The position numbers and the translations under genes were made by a program. A DNA stretch of 51,084 bases from Actinomycetes bacterium (GTDB lineage: Bacteria; Actinomycetota; Acidimicrobiia; Spongiisociales; UBA5794). Location of the stretch: positions 1-51,084 of the forward strand of contig JAMBLJ010000155.1 in assembly GCA_023336815.1 (NCBI GenBank), read 5' to 3'. Shown here one piece after another: positions 1 through 7,957 of this stretch. Numbering within the stretch: position 1 is the first letter of the stretch; each line of letters starts with the position of its first letter. Below the pieces are notes generated by a model. That model did no database searches and was not told the origin of the DNA. It saw only the letters and a program-made list of their open reading frames with translations.

Positions 1-119
1 AGATCGTCATTGTTGATCGGCTCAAGGCCCGCAGCGGTCAGAGCGTTGTTCAACGCTTGCAGGATCGGCTTGTGTGAGTCGACGAGTGTGCCATCGAGAT
101 CGAACAGGTATGTGTCCAC
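1..119 (-). CDS. HAD-family hydrolase, N-terminal fragment
   Basis: The first 39 residues of a haloacid dehalogenase-type phosphatase are visible; the rest lies beyond the left edge. Residues 5-12 read LFDLDGTL, the DxDGT motif I that carries the nucleophilic aspartate, followed by VDS, as in phosphoglycolate phosphatase-like members. GTG at 119 is the nearest start; no ATG or strong ribosome binding site precedes it. The substrate cannot be told from the fragment. The family assignment is firm, and phosphoglycolate phosphatase is only a guess from the cap-less N-terminus. Confidence 0.8.
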   Translation of the reverse strand, partial: MDTYLFDLDGTLVDSHKPILQALNNALTAAGLEPINNDD

Positions 120-196
120 AGATCGGCAGGTTAACGGTGGTCGGGTTGGCCAGGGATGGGGTGATCGATGTCCCGGTGTACGGGTAGAGTCGCCAC

Positions 197-565
197 ATGG
201 CGTATCAGAACCCCACCCCTGCATTGTTCAGAGACCTCGAAGAAGAGTTGTGGAGGGGCGTGAGGAACCCGAGCCGTCAATGGCTCGACACGAATCTCGC
301 CGAAGACTTCACCGAGTTCTGCAGGTTCGGCCATGTGTATGACCGCGATCACATGCTCGATTCATCAGGGAACGACGTCGAGGTCGTGTTCCCTTTCGAT
401 GATTTCGCAATGGAGCTCCTTGCCCCAGGTGTAGCGCTTGTCACCTACAAGAACACGGTCACGTATCAGGGGAAGACCTCGGGCGCGAGACGATCCTCTA
501 TCTGGATCGGTACCGATGACGGGTGGAAGCTGAAGTTCCAGCAAGCGACGACAGCGGCAGACTGA
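197..565 (+). CDS. NTF2-like / SnoaL-type small protein (DUF4440-like)
   Basis: A 122-aa cytosolic protein with the layout of NTF2-like cone-fold proteins: an N-terminal helix (FRDLEEELWRG), then alternating strands ending in RRSSIWIGTDDGWKLKFQQAT, the usual last-strand pattern (S-x-W with the GW-K-x-F-x-Q tail) of DUF4440/SnoaL-like proteins. No signal peptide or membrane segment. Such proteins are often polyketide-cyclase-like enzymes or ligand-binding dimers, but no catalytic residues can be assigned here. It stands alone, divergent from the HAD gene, and ends at a strong hairpin terminator. Function unknown. Confidence 0.75.
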   Translation: MAYQNPTPALFRDLEEELWRGVRNPSRQWLDTNLAEDFTEFCRFGHVYDRDHMLDSSGNDVEVVFPFDDFAMELLAPGVALVTYKNTVTYQGKTSGARRSSIWIGTDDGWKLKFQQATTAAD

Positions 566-580
566 TCGCCGGTCGTATCT

Positions 581-626
581 GTTGTGACAAGAGGCTCCGG
601 ATCGACCCGGAGCCTCTTGTCACAAC
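581..626. terminator. Bidirectional hairpin terminator, perfect 20-bp stem
   Basis: Positions 581-600 and 607-626 are exact reverse complements, enclosing the 6-nt loop ATCGAC. The hairpin lies between two convergent genes (the NTF2-like gene ending at 565 and the dodecin gene ending at 639) and should stop transcription both ways. There is no long T-tract on either side. Confidence 0.85.
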
Positions 627-638
627 GAATGTGTGTCT

Positions 639-842
639 TCAGTCGAGGACGAAGGTCAGCTTCATATCAACGCGGAAGTGTTTGATGGTTCCGTCTTCGG
701 ACAGTTCGACTTTGTGCTCGGATACCCATGCACCCCGGATTCCCTCGATCGACTGTTGAGCCTTTGCGATACCTTTTCGGATGGCATCCTCAAAGGATCC
801 GGGGGATGTGGACGTGATCTCGATCACCTTGGCAACTGACAC
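639..842 (-). CDS. Dodecin family flavin-binding protein
   Basis: A 67-aa protein beginning (V)SVAKVIEITSTSPGSFEDA and continuing with a long helix and GAWVSEHKVEL, the dodecin pattern; the Trp in GAWV corresponds to the residue that stacks on flavin in known dodecins. Dodecins form dodecameric shells that store or buffer riboflavin or FMN. I take the GTG at 842 as start because GGAG lies 8 nt upstream; an upstream TTG at 860 would place the ribosome binding site inside the gene. It ends in the shared hairpin with its convergent neighbour and is divergent from the SOS-controlled imuA gene, with no evident link in function. Confidence 0.88.
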   Translation of the reverse strand: MSVAKVIEITSTSPGSFEDAIRKGIAKAQQSIEGIRGAWVSEHKVELSEDGTIKHFRVDMKLTFVLD

Positions 843-942
843 GTGCCGTGCTCCTTTCAAGAGCTGAAGCGCTGCGCCTCAGGATAGACGACAGACCCTC
901 ACCAACCGAAGTCGCGATGGCATGGTGGTACCCGTTCATTTG

Positions 943-966
943 CTAATCGAACGTATGTTCGATTAG
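943..966 (+). promoter_or_regulatory. LexA (SOS) box in the imuA promoter
   Basis: Positions 943-952 and 957-966 are perfect inverted 10-bp arms (CTAATCGAAC / GTTCGATTAG) around the spacer GTAT, matching the actinobacterial and mycobacterial SOS consensus TCGAAC-N4-GTTCGA. The box sits between a -35-like TTGCTA (940-945) and a -10-like TAGTAT (964-969), so bound LexA would block RNA polymerase directly. The 21-bp core from AATCG to GATTA recurs exactly upstream of dnaE2 at 29263. Confidence 0.92.
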
Positions 967-1018
967 TATGTCATTCCGGCGATGACGCACGCTGGTGGGA
1001 AGGACAAGAGGACACCGC

Positions 1019-1681
1019 GTGGTCGCACAGCTAGAACGTTCACATCACCCCCCATTCGTGGACAGCGGTGATCCGATTGAGACTGCATCGGATAAGGCGT
1101 TCTCTCTTGCGCCTGGCCAGATAGCAGGCTTGTCGGGTCTACCCGGATCAGGCCTCACCAGGGTTGGGCTGTCCCTTCTCGTCCCGTATACCTCCAGAGG
1201 TCCTCTGGCGTATCTCGATGTTCGCGGGTGGGCGAGCCCTCTCGCTGCCTGGGAGCTCGGCATAGATCCGGAACACTTCGTTGTGGTCCGCACCGGTGAT
1301 CTCGTCATCTGGAGCAGGGTGGTCGCTGTCTTGCTCGATGGTGTCCGTGCGGTGTATGCCGAAGTGCCGATGGGAATCAAGGATGCCGCGCTGAGAACAC
1401 TTGCTGCGAAGGCGAGGACACGGAGAACTCCCCTCGTACTCCGTCCTCTCGATGGCAAGCTCCCGAACGGTGTTGTCAACCTGCACCTCGAGGCGCGTGA
1501 GGTGACATGGGAAGGCACCGAACAGGGCCATGGCCAACTGATGCGTCGTCGCACACTGCTTGATGCATCAGGGAAAACGATGAGGGGTATGGAACGGATA
1601 GTCGAGGTAGAGGACGATGGAACGAACAATATGCGTGTGGTATCCCACCTGGGCGCTCAAGCGTCCAGGGGTTTCGCATGA
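1019..1681 (+). CDS. imuA: ImuA-like mutasome accessory protein (RecA/SulA-related)
   Basis: A 220-aa protein with a degenerate RecA-like ATPase core: LSGLPGSGLTRVGLSLL resembles a P-loop region but lacks the Walker A GKT/S, so ATP hydrolysis is doubtful. Known actinobacterial ImuA' proteins recruit ImuB and DnaE2 for error-prone lesion bypass. Support comes mainly from position: directly after an SOS box and overlapping imuB by 65 nt, the usual translational coupling. GTG at 1019 is preferred over GTG at 995 because AAGAGGA lies 6 nt before it. The C-terminal tail (SHLGAQASRGFA) is encoded in the overlap. Induction by DNA damage through LexA is expected. Confidence 0.82.
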   Translation: MVAQLERSHHPPFVDSGDPIETASDKAFSLAPGQIAGLSGLPGSGLTRVGLSLLVPYTSRGPLAYLDVRGWASPLAAWELGIDPEHFVVVRTGDLVIWSRVVAVLLDGVRAVYAEVPMGIKDAALRTLAAKARTRRTPLVLRPLDGKLPNGVVNLHLEAREVTWEGTEQGHGQLMRRRTLLDASGKTMRGMERIVEVEDDGTNNMRVVSHLGAQASRGFA

Positions 1682-3089
1682 TGCCCCGTGTCAAGCAGTA
1701 GACGACAAGAACACGGTCATAGCGTTGAATACCCTGGCTGCTGCTACAGGTATCTCTGTGGGTATGCAGCGTCGCGCAGCGGAAGCGCTGTGTCCAACGG
1801 TTGTGACGATCAAGCGTGATGAAGCGGCGGACATGTCCCGCTTCGAATCCGTTGTCGAACTCATCGAGTCGATCGTGCCGCGAGTCGAGATCGCAGACCC
1901 GGGGCTCGCGTTCGTACCGGTCACCGGTGCGGTGTCCTACTACGGGGGGGAGCATGCCCTCGTTGAGCGCATCGACAAGGAACTGAACGTGTTCGGTGGT
2001 GATCGTAGGTTCGGCATGGCCGCTGGACCCTTCGCTGCATGGCAGGCGGTTCGCACAACATCAGAGGAATCTCCCCTGTACATCGTGGAAGATGATGCAG
2101 CGTTCCTCGAACGTCTCGATATCAGTGCCATCGGCAGCGATGACCTTGCAGCGACGTTCAGGTGGCTCGGCATCACCACGCTAGGAGCTCTGGCAGAGTT
2201 GCCGTACGACGCCGTCATCTCGCGTTTCGGTCGCCAGGGTATGGATGCACACCGGATCGCCAGGGGGATAGGCGACGATGCCAGGCCAAGGGACATGTCT
2301 AGCGATCCGGCTGTTGAAGCTGTATTCGACCCACCGATCGACAACTTCGAACAGGCATCGTTCATAGCGAGGAACCTCTCGCAACGGTTGATCGGCCAAC
2401 TCGCACCCCATGGCATGGCTCCTCACCGGGTTGTGGTGACCGCTGTGGCAGCGGATGGCACCGAGCGGGTACGAACATGGCGGAGTGCTGATCCATTCGA
2501 TGATCACACTCTTGCTGACAGGGTTCGATGGCAACTCCGTGCGTGGATCGATGGGGTTTCGGTTGGTATACGTGGGGGGATCTCCTCTCTTCGTCTTGAA
2601 CCTGACGATCTGTCAGGGAGTGGTCGTCAACTCGCTCTTGAGGAGGATGCCAAAGCAGTGGAGGAAACCCAGCGAGCCTTCATGGAAGTCCAGGCGATCG
2701 CCGGTGGAGACAATGTCCTCGTCTCCGTCCCCCAGGGTGGACGTGACCCCGGTCAACAGGTGTTGTGGAGTCGATGGGGTGAAGATCCTGTGACCGCTGC
2801 CCGAGATATCGATGCTCCATGGCCAGGGAAGATCCCGAGTCCTGCACCCATGCTTGTCCCTCCAGATCCGGTTCCCTTCACCGTGTCGTGGGTTGATGGG
2901 ACTCCCGAACATGTCAGGCTCCGGAGTCGATGGGTTCCTGTGCTCTCATGGGCAGGTCCATGGCGTCACTTCGGCAGGTGGTGGGATGGAGAGGGGTCAG
3001 CCGATCGGTACCAGATCGTCACATCCGCTGGTGCCTATCTGTGTGAGGTGAGAGACGGGAACACCTACCTGATAGGTGTGTATGACTGA
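1617..3089 (+). CDS. imuB: ImuB, non-catalytic Y-family polymerase homologue
   Basis: 490 aa. The N-terminus TICVWYPTWALKR aligns with the Y-family metal-binding strand, but the catalytic Asp of Y polymerases is replaced by bulky residues. The position of the S-I-D-E motif reads PGLAFVPVTG, so the other carboxylates are also missing. This is the signature of ImuB, a scaffold that links DnaE2 and ImuA' to the sliding clamp. The thumb and little-finger regions follow (GITTLGALAELPYDAVISRFG is a helix-hairpin-helix-like stretch). Q380-Q-V-L-W384 looks like the beta-clamp binding motif. Good ribosome binding site (GAGGTAGAGG). Co-transcribed with imuA under LexA control. Confidence 0.92.
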   Translation: MERTICVWYPTWALKRPGVSHDAPCQAVDDKNTVIALNTLAAATGISVGMQRRAAEALCPTVVTIKRDEAADMSRFESVVELIESIVPRVEIADPGLAFVPVTGAVSYYGGEHALVERIDKELNVFGGDRRFGMAAGPFAAWQAVRTTSEESPLYIVEDDAAFLERLDISAIGSDDLAATFRWLGITTLGALAELPYDAVISRFGRQGMDAHRIARGIGDDARPRDMSSDPAVEAVFDPPIDNFEQASFIARNLSQRLIGQLAPHGMAPHRVVVTAVAADGTERVRTWRSADPFDDHTLADRVRWQLRAWIDGVSVGIRGGISSLRLEPDDLSGSGRQLALEEDAKAVEETQRAFMEVQAIAGGDNVLVSVPQGGRDPGQQVLWSRWGEDPVTAARDIDAPWPGKIPSPAPMLVPPDPVPFTVSWVDGTPEHVRLRSRWVPVLSWAGPWRHFGRWWDGEGSADRYQIVTSAGAYLCEVRDGNTYLIGVYD

Positions 3090-3138
3090 ACCAGATCGGA
3101 GACGACAGAATACAGATCTCAGGCTTCAGCGACGTGGA

Positions 3139-3882
3139 CTAGGCCTCTGGAGTCAGCATGGCGTAGGTTTCGTTCATGATTGCTTCGACGGATCTGCTGA
3201 GGTCTTTCAGATCGTTCTTGTTCGTCATGTGGGCCGTTTCGATCGGCTCCAGGATGACAACCCGTGCGCTGCCAGGAAAGAAGAGACGCGAACCAGAGCG
3301 CGACACGCGTTCCGTGCCTTCGATGATAACGGGCAGGATCGGGAGACCCGTGTCGATAGCGATGCGGAACGCACCCTTCATGAAGGGAAGCAGCTCACCC
3401 CCGGTGCCGCGGGTTCCTTCCGGGAACACGATGAGCGAAAAGCCCCGCTCAGCAGCTATCTGTACACCTTCGATGATGGCTTGGCGAGACGATCCACCGG
3501 ATGCACGATTGATCTCGACGATCCCAATCGTTCGCATGGCACGCCCGACCATGGGGATCTTGAAGACCTCCTTCTTGGAAAGGAATCGGCCGTGAACCGG
3601 CAGTGTCCAGAACAGGGTTGGAATATCGAACAGAGAGAGATGATTCGATACGATCATGTATCGCTTGGTGGGGTCCACGTTGTCGAGGCCATCAACAGAG
3701 CAGCGAACCGGAGGGATCTTCAAGAACAGCCGCGCCCATCGTTTGACGATCCTGTCATGGATCGGGGAGGCCGGTCGAAATACACCGTAGACCACGATGA
3801 TCGACGCCTCGATGATCGTGTAGACGAAGAACAGCGGTACGAGGATCACGGTGCGGAGAGCTGCAAGAATCGTGCGGACCAT
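3139..3882 (-). CDS. plsC: 1-acyl-sn-glycerol-3-phosphate acyltransferase (PlsC family)
   Basis: 247 aa with an N-terminal hydrophobic segment (residues 8-36) that anchors it in the membrane. The acyltransferase motifs are clear: NHLSLFD at 80-86 (NHx4D, catalytic His81 and Asp86), and FPEGTR at 153-158 for phosphate binding, followed by PFMKGAF at 166-172. It should transfer an acyl chain to lysophosphatidic acid in phospholipid synthesis. ATG at 3882 is chosen because upstream in-frame codons would run through the promoter of the divergent gene at 3919. Convergent with imuB (49-bp gap) and not obviously part of an operon. Confidence 0.9.
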   Translation of the reverse strand: MVRTILAALRTVILVPLFFVYTIIEASIIVVYGVFRPASPIHDRIVKRWARLFLKIPPVRCSVDGLDNVDPTKRYMIVSNHLSLFDIPTLFWTLPVHGRFLSKKEVFKIPMVGRAMRTIGIVEINRASGGSSRQAIIEGVQIAAERGFSLIVFPEGTRGTGGELLPFMKGAFRIAIDTGLPILPVIIEGTERVSRSGSRLFFPGSARVVILEPIETAHMTNKNDLKDLSRSVEAIMNETYAMLTPEA

Positions 3883-3918
3883 GGGCGATAGCGTAGACGG
3901 CGGTCGGGAGGTGAGTAC

Positions 3919-5100
3919 ATGCGAACGATACAGATCGATGCTGCACGACGGATAGCGCTTGGTGCACAGGGGTTCGGCGGGAATCTGCCGGACGGGCGCA
4001 TCGATGCCAGACACTTTCGACGGGTGATTCGCCAGATCGGACTTGTTCAGCTGGACTCTGTCAACGTGTGTGTGCGCACCCACTACATGCCCTTCTACTC
4101 ACGTCTTGGACCCTACGACAGGGACCAGCTCGATCGCTGGCTGAACCAGTCCGGGGAGAATTTCGAGTACTGGGCGCACGAGGCAGCAGTGCTCCCAGTC
4201 GACAGATACCCTCTGTGGCGCTGGAAGATGGAGACGATACGCCCCTGGCGTAGGGCGGAGGCACTGCTCGACGCACATCCGGAGTTGATCGATGACGTCC
4301 ACAACCAGGTCCTCCAGCACGGGCCGCTTACGGTAAGGGATCTGGATGCGCCGGATCATCGCAACGAATCATGGTGGGGTTACGGACCGGGAAAGGTTGC
4401 GCTCGAGGTCCTGTTCGCCCAAGGACATGTGTCAGCCCTGCGAACAAACAACTTCACACGGCTCTACGACATGCCGGATCGGATGATCCCCACCGAGCTC
4501 TTCAGGGACGACACGATCGATAAGGTCACGGCCTATCGCAGGCTTCTCCGAGATGCAACGAGGCATCATGGGATCGGGACATCCAGCGACATCGCCGACT
4601 ATTTTCGCCTCCACGTGCCCACGGCGCGCACGATTCTCGCTCAACTTGCGGAGGAGGGCACGATCGAAGAGGTTGCCGTTCCGGGGTGGAAAGGTCCCGT
4701 GTACGTTGACCCGGACGTCGTGCGTCCCCGTAGGATCAGCGGTGCAACACTCTTGAGCCCGTTCGATCCGATCGTATGGAATCGCGAACGAGCTGAGCGA
4801 CTCTTTGGCTTCCACTATCGCATCGAGATCTACGTACCCGAACCGAAGCGGGTGTTCGGCTACTACGTCCTGCCGTTCCTCCTCGACGGTGACCTGGTTG
4901 GCCGCGTCGATCTCAAAGCAGACAGAAAGACGAAAACTCTTCTCGTTCGTGGTGCATTCTGCGAGGAGTCGGTCGATCGCAACCTGGTCGTGAGCGCCCT
5001 CGCCGATGAGCTTCGCCGGTTCGCTGAATGGCTCGATCTGTCGTCAGTGAAGATCTCACGCAACGGCAACATCGCTGGACCGTTGATCAGGGCGTTCTGA
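3919..5100 (+). CDS. YcaQ/AlkZ-like winged-helix DNA glycosylase family protein
   Basis: 393 aa, full length for the HTH_42 (winged-helix DNA-binding) family that contains the interstrand-crosslink glycosylases AlkZ and YcaQ/AlkX. Residues 44-46 are QLD in the context LVQLDSVNV, the catalytic QxD form found in the YcaQ branch (AlkZ has QxQ). Further family marks are the YWAHEAAVLP stretch, the SPFDPIVWNRERAERLFGF block and the C-terminal LVGRVDLKADRKTKTL strands. Strong ribosome binding site (GGGAGGTGAG). Known family members unhook crosslinked or alkylated bases; the precise lesion here is unknown. Confidence 0.85.
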   Translation: MRTIQIDAARRIALGAQGFGGNLPDGRIDARHFRRVIRQIGLVQLDSVNVCVRTHYMPFYSRLGPYDRDQLDRWLNQSGENFEYWAHEAAVLPVDRYPLWRWKMETIRPWRRAEALLDAHPELIDDVHNQVLQHGPLTVRDLDAPDHRNESWWGYGPGKVALEVLFAQGHVSALRTNNFTRLYDMPDRMIPTELFRDDTIDKVTAYRRLLRDATRHHGIGTSSDIADYFRLHVPTARTILAQLAEEGTIEEVAVPGWKGPVYVDPDVVRPRRISGATLLSPFDPIVWNRERAERLFGFHYRIEIYVPEPKRVFGYYVLPFLLDGDLVGRVDLKADRKTKTLLVRGAFCEESVDRNLVVSALADELRRFAEWLDLSSVKISRNGNIAGPLIRAF

Positions 5101-6318
5101 TCAACCGAGTTCAAGACCGACGACAGCGTACTCACTCGGTATTTGAACAGTGTGTGTTGCTCCTGTACGCCAGTTCACGAAAACGAGGTCGCTTGTGTCG
5201 AGAGCGTTGAAGAGGAAGTAGTCACTCTTGCTGGTGAACCCTATCGGGCTGACCTGCTGCTCGATCTCCACGGTTCTCGGTGACCGCAGATTCTTTCCCC
5301 GGACGGTCAGAATCGAGTGAGTATCGCTCGCCGCTACCGTCGCGATGAGACCAGGATCACGCGATCGCGGCACCCATGCTTCCTCGGTCACAAGGTCGGG
5401 TGACGGTCCCGCCCGTTCTCCCGTCGATCTGTCGAGGATCATCCAAAGCACATCGACCGAGCCGTCGTTGGGAGCGGTGGCGATCACGAAAGAGGACGAT
5501 GAGGACATCGCGATACCTGCACGCTCCCACCGCAGCGTTCCGTCAGCGGCCAGCGCACGGATCGCACCCGCTTCGTTGATGATGAATCCATCTTCGTCCC
5601 ATCGAAGTATCTGCGCGGACGGTGTCAGCTCAGCCATGGGGCGGACGTTCACGAGCGAACCAGACCGCCTGTGGATCGAACCCGTTGCGAGCACCGTGTT
5701 GCCGCCTTCATGTTCCCCGATCCAGGCGATCGAACGTGCACGGGTGGCGTGCCATACGGACGACGATGCGGCAACGATATCCGGAGACTCGCCAACGTTC
5801 GTCGGTGTTCCAGCCCAGACGTTTGTACCGGCTGGTGTATCAACGAGCACCGCGAGTGATGTACCACTGCTGTCGAACGAAGCGGACACCAGGTCGGACT
5901 CCGTGATCATCGCGGTATCGAGCAGGTTGTATGGCCGGGGGACACCGAACGACGGATCCCAGAGCAGGGTCCTCACCCGGTCACCGTAGGTCGCAATGAG
6001 AGTCATCGTATCTGATACCCCCAAACGAGGCTGGCGTTCGATCGAGGCAGCAGCAGAATCGGTTAAGCGTTGATCGTTCGAGGTATCGCTCCTGACCGAT
6101 GAGAACAGTGCGGTGTCCTGTTGGGGGTCATCCGATTCAAGCGCTCCGAAGAGGGATACCACAACAACGATGACCACAACGGCGATGCTGGTGACCACGA
6201 CGGGCAGCCATTGACGTTGGTGACGGTCAGGTCGAACAGACGATTCAACGCCTGCCGTCGTCAAATCGTCGTCGAGCGAAATCGGACGGACTCTCGGCCC
6301 GTCATCCCATCCTTCCAT
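5101..6318 (-). CDS. Membrane-anchored protein with extracytoplasmic beta-rich domain, unknown function
   Basis: 405 aa from ATG at 6318. An acidic cytosolic N-terminus of about 37 residues is followed by one transmembrane helix (residues 38-59, very rich in Val and Ile) and then about 345 residues outside the membrane. The outer part has repeated short strand-turn units (for example LRWDEDGFII, DGTLRWERAG, NGTVLATGSI-like stretches), suggesting a WD40- or PQQ-like beta-propeller. No lipobox and no catalytic motif seen. I do not recognise the family. The gene is head-to-head with the cyclo-ligase fusion (65-bp gap) and convergent with the YcaQ-like gene with no gap. A DUF with TolB-like folding is one alternative. 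Confidence 0.7.
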   Translation of the reverse strand: MEGWDDGPRVRPISLDDDLTTAGVESSVRPDRHQRQWLPVVVTSIAVVVIVVVVSLFGALESDDPQQDTALFSSVRSDTSNDQRLTDSAAASIERQPRLGVSDTMTLIATYGDRVRTLLWDPSFGVPRPYNLLDTAMITESDLVSASFDSSGTSLAVLVDTPAGTNVWAGTPTNVGESPDIVAASSSVWHATRARSIAWIGEHEGGNTVLATGSIHRRSGSLVNVRPMAELTPSAQILRWDEDGFIINEAGAIRALAADGTLRWERAGIAMSSSSSFVIATAPNDGSVDVLWMILDRSTGERAGPSPDLVTEEAWVPRSRDPGLIATVAASDTHSILTVRGKNLRSPRTVEIEQQVSPIGFTSKSDYFLFNALDTSDLVFVNWRTGATHTVQIPSEYAVVGLELG

Positions 6319-6383
6319 GGAAGGAACGTAGTACACATCGTGCCGTACGGGGGAGAAGGCCCTCCCACGGCTATGGTCGTAAC

Positions 6384-7397
6384 GTGGATAGTGCGCGATC
6401 AAAAGACCAGTGGCGGGATAAGGCTCGCGAGATCGACCATGCTGCTGCTTCAGATGATGTGCTGGCCTTTCTCACCTCCTGGCCACCGCTTCGGGGGGTG
6501 GTGGCGGCGTACCTCCCGATGGTGACCGAGGTCGATCTCACGTCGCTCGCTGGTGTCGGCTCGGTTCGACTCGTGGTCCCGCGTGTCGGAGTGGACCGAA
6601 CGATGACGATGCGTTTGTACGACGAAGCCGAACTCGAATCACATGTGTTCGGGTTCCTCCAGCCCACAGAACATGCTGCACTCGTCGAAGACGCTGACAT
6701 CGATGTTGTCCTCCTACCCGGGCTGCTGTTCGATCGCTCTGGCGGGCGGCTGGGTAGGGGTCGTGGCTACTACGACCGCCTCCTTGGGAGAGTTCCCGAT
6801 TCGACTGTCAGGATCGGCGTGACATCGGATCGTGCCGTGGTCGATGTCGTTCCTATGGAAGCACACGACGAGCGCGTCGATTGGATCGTGACCGAATCCG
6901 GTATGTCCTACTCTGGCCCATCGTTCCCGGACGCTGCGCTCGAGGTCATGCAGAGTGCGATCGATGCTGGCATCGCGCCGAGGATGCAGCGGTTTCCCGA
7001 TGGGACTCGCACATCGGTCGATGCCGCGAAAGCTGTTGGCTGCGAACTTGGCGCCATAGCGAAATCCCTTGTATTCGAAGTCGATGGTGCTCCCGTTCTC
7101 GTGTTGTGTTCCGGAGATCATCGGGTTGACGAAGAAAAGCTGGCAGCACTACGGGGTGGGTCACGAGCGAGACCGGCATCGCGAGAGCGTGTCCTCGAAT
7201 TGACCGGGTACCCGGCGGGTGGAACTCCGGCGGTAGGCCATCGGGTCCCGATGGATGTGGTCGCAGATGTAAGCCTTGCGCGCTACCGTTGCGTCTGGAG
7301 CGCGGGTGGGACCGTCGACACTGTGTACCCGGTCGCGCTTGAGCGACTGGTCGCGGCCAGCGCGGCACGATGGGCAGATATCTCAACCCGGGGGTGA
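6384..7397 (+). CDS. Fusion: 5-formyltetrahydrofolate cyclo-ligase + YbaK/ProX-type aminoacyl-tRNA deacylase
   Basis: 337 aa in one open frame. Residues about 1-178 are a 5-formyl-THF cyclo-ligase with the signature PGLLFD then GRLGRGRGYYDRLL (121-134) that binds ATP and folate; the enzyme returns 5-formyl-THF to the folate pool as methenyl-THF. Residues about 185-332 are a YbaK/EbsC domain: AIAKSLVF with Lys227, GYPAGGTPAVGH (275-286), then SAGG (306-309). These domains edit mischarged tRNAs such as Cys- or Ala-tRNA(Pro). The join is short (residues 178-200). An internal ATG near 6948 could also give the deacylase alone. GTG start with no clear ribosome binding site, possibly leaderless. Both domains are firm; the fusion is unusual to my knowledge. 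Confidence 0.9.
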   Translation: MDSARSKDQWRDKAREIDHAAASDDVLAFLTSWPPLRGVVAAYLPMVTEVDLTSLAGVGSVRLVVPRVGVDRTMTMRLYDEAELESHVFGFLQPTEHAALVEDADIDVVLLPGLLFDRSGGRLGRGRGYYDRLLGRVPDSTVRIGVTSDRAVVDVVPMEAHDERVDWIVTESGMSYSGPSFPDAALEVMQSAIDAGIAPRMQRFPDGTRTSVDAAKAVGCELGAIAKSLVFEVDGAPVLVLCSGDHRVDEEKLAALRGGSRARPASRERVLELTGYPAGGTPAVGHRVPMDVVADVSLARYRCVWSAGGTVDTVYPVALERLVAASAARWADISTRG

Positions 7398-7399
7398 GC

Positions 7400-7957
7400 G
7401 TGGCAGATTGGAATGGAAGCACGGCGCTGATTGTTGTCGACGTTCAGAAAGGTTTCGATGACGCCGTCTATTGGGGTCCGAGGAACAATCCTGAATGTGA
7501 GGCGAACGTCGGCCGACTCATTGATGCGTGGCGAAAGCAGAGTTGGCCTATCGTGTTCGTGAGACACGACTCGGCGACACCGTCCTCTCCGCTGGCGAAG
7601 GGTTCTCCTGGCAACGCGTTCAAGTCCGTTGTGAAGGGAACGCCAGATCTGCTCGTCGTCAAGGACGTTCATTCTGCATTTCACGGATCACCTGACCTCG
7701 ATGCCTGGCTCCGGAAACAAGGTATCACCGGGGTTGCGATCGCTGGAATCCAGACGAACATGTGCTGTGAAACGACAGCACGCGTCGCATCCGATCTTGG
7801 GTACGAGCTGCTCTTCGTCGAGGACGCGACCCATACCTTCGATATCACGACGCCGACGCACAAGGTGTACAGGGCACGAGAGATCGCAAGGTATTCCTCG
7901 CTGAGCATCGAGGCGGACTTTGGCAAGGTCGTACGCACAACGGATCTCGTCGACTAG
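7400..7957 (+). CDS. Isochorismatase-family cysteine hydrolase
   Basis: 185 aa from GTG at 7400, chosen because GGGGGTGA lies just upstream; an ATG at 7370 overlaps the preceding gene. The triad of the family is present: Asp14 in LIVVDVQ, the Lys in VVKDVHSAF, and the nucleophilic Cys in GIQTNMCCETT. Members hydrolyse amides or vinyl ethers (nicotinamide, N-carbamoyl compounds, isochorismate, peroxyureidoacrylate). The gene starts 2 nt after the cyclo-ligase/YbaK fusion and is probably translated with it, but the context does not fix the substrate. Its end overlaps the convergent thiQ-like gene by 4 nt. Confidence 0.88.
   Translation: MADWNGSTALIVVDVQKGFDDAVYWGPRNNPECEANVGRLIDAWRKQSWPIVFVRHDSATPSSPLAKGSPGNAFKSVVKGTPDLLVVKDVHSAFHGSPDLDAWLRKQGITGVAIAGIQTNMCCETTARVASDLGYELLFVEDATHTFDITTPTHKVYRAREIARYSSLSIEADFGKVVRTTDLVD

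Noticed and set aside
3076-3891. 271-aa plus-strand frame
   Set aside because: Antisense to plsC, which has all acyltransferase motifs; the composition (Arg/Asp-rich, no fold pattern) is that of a shadow.
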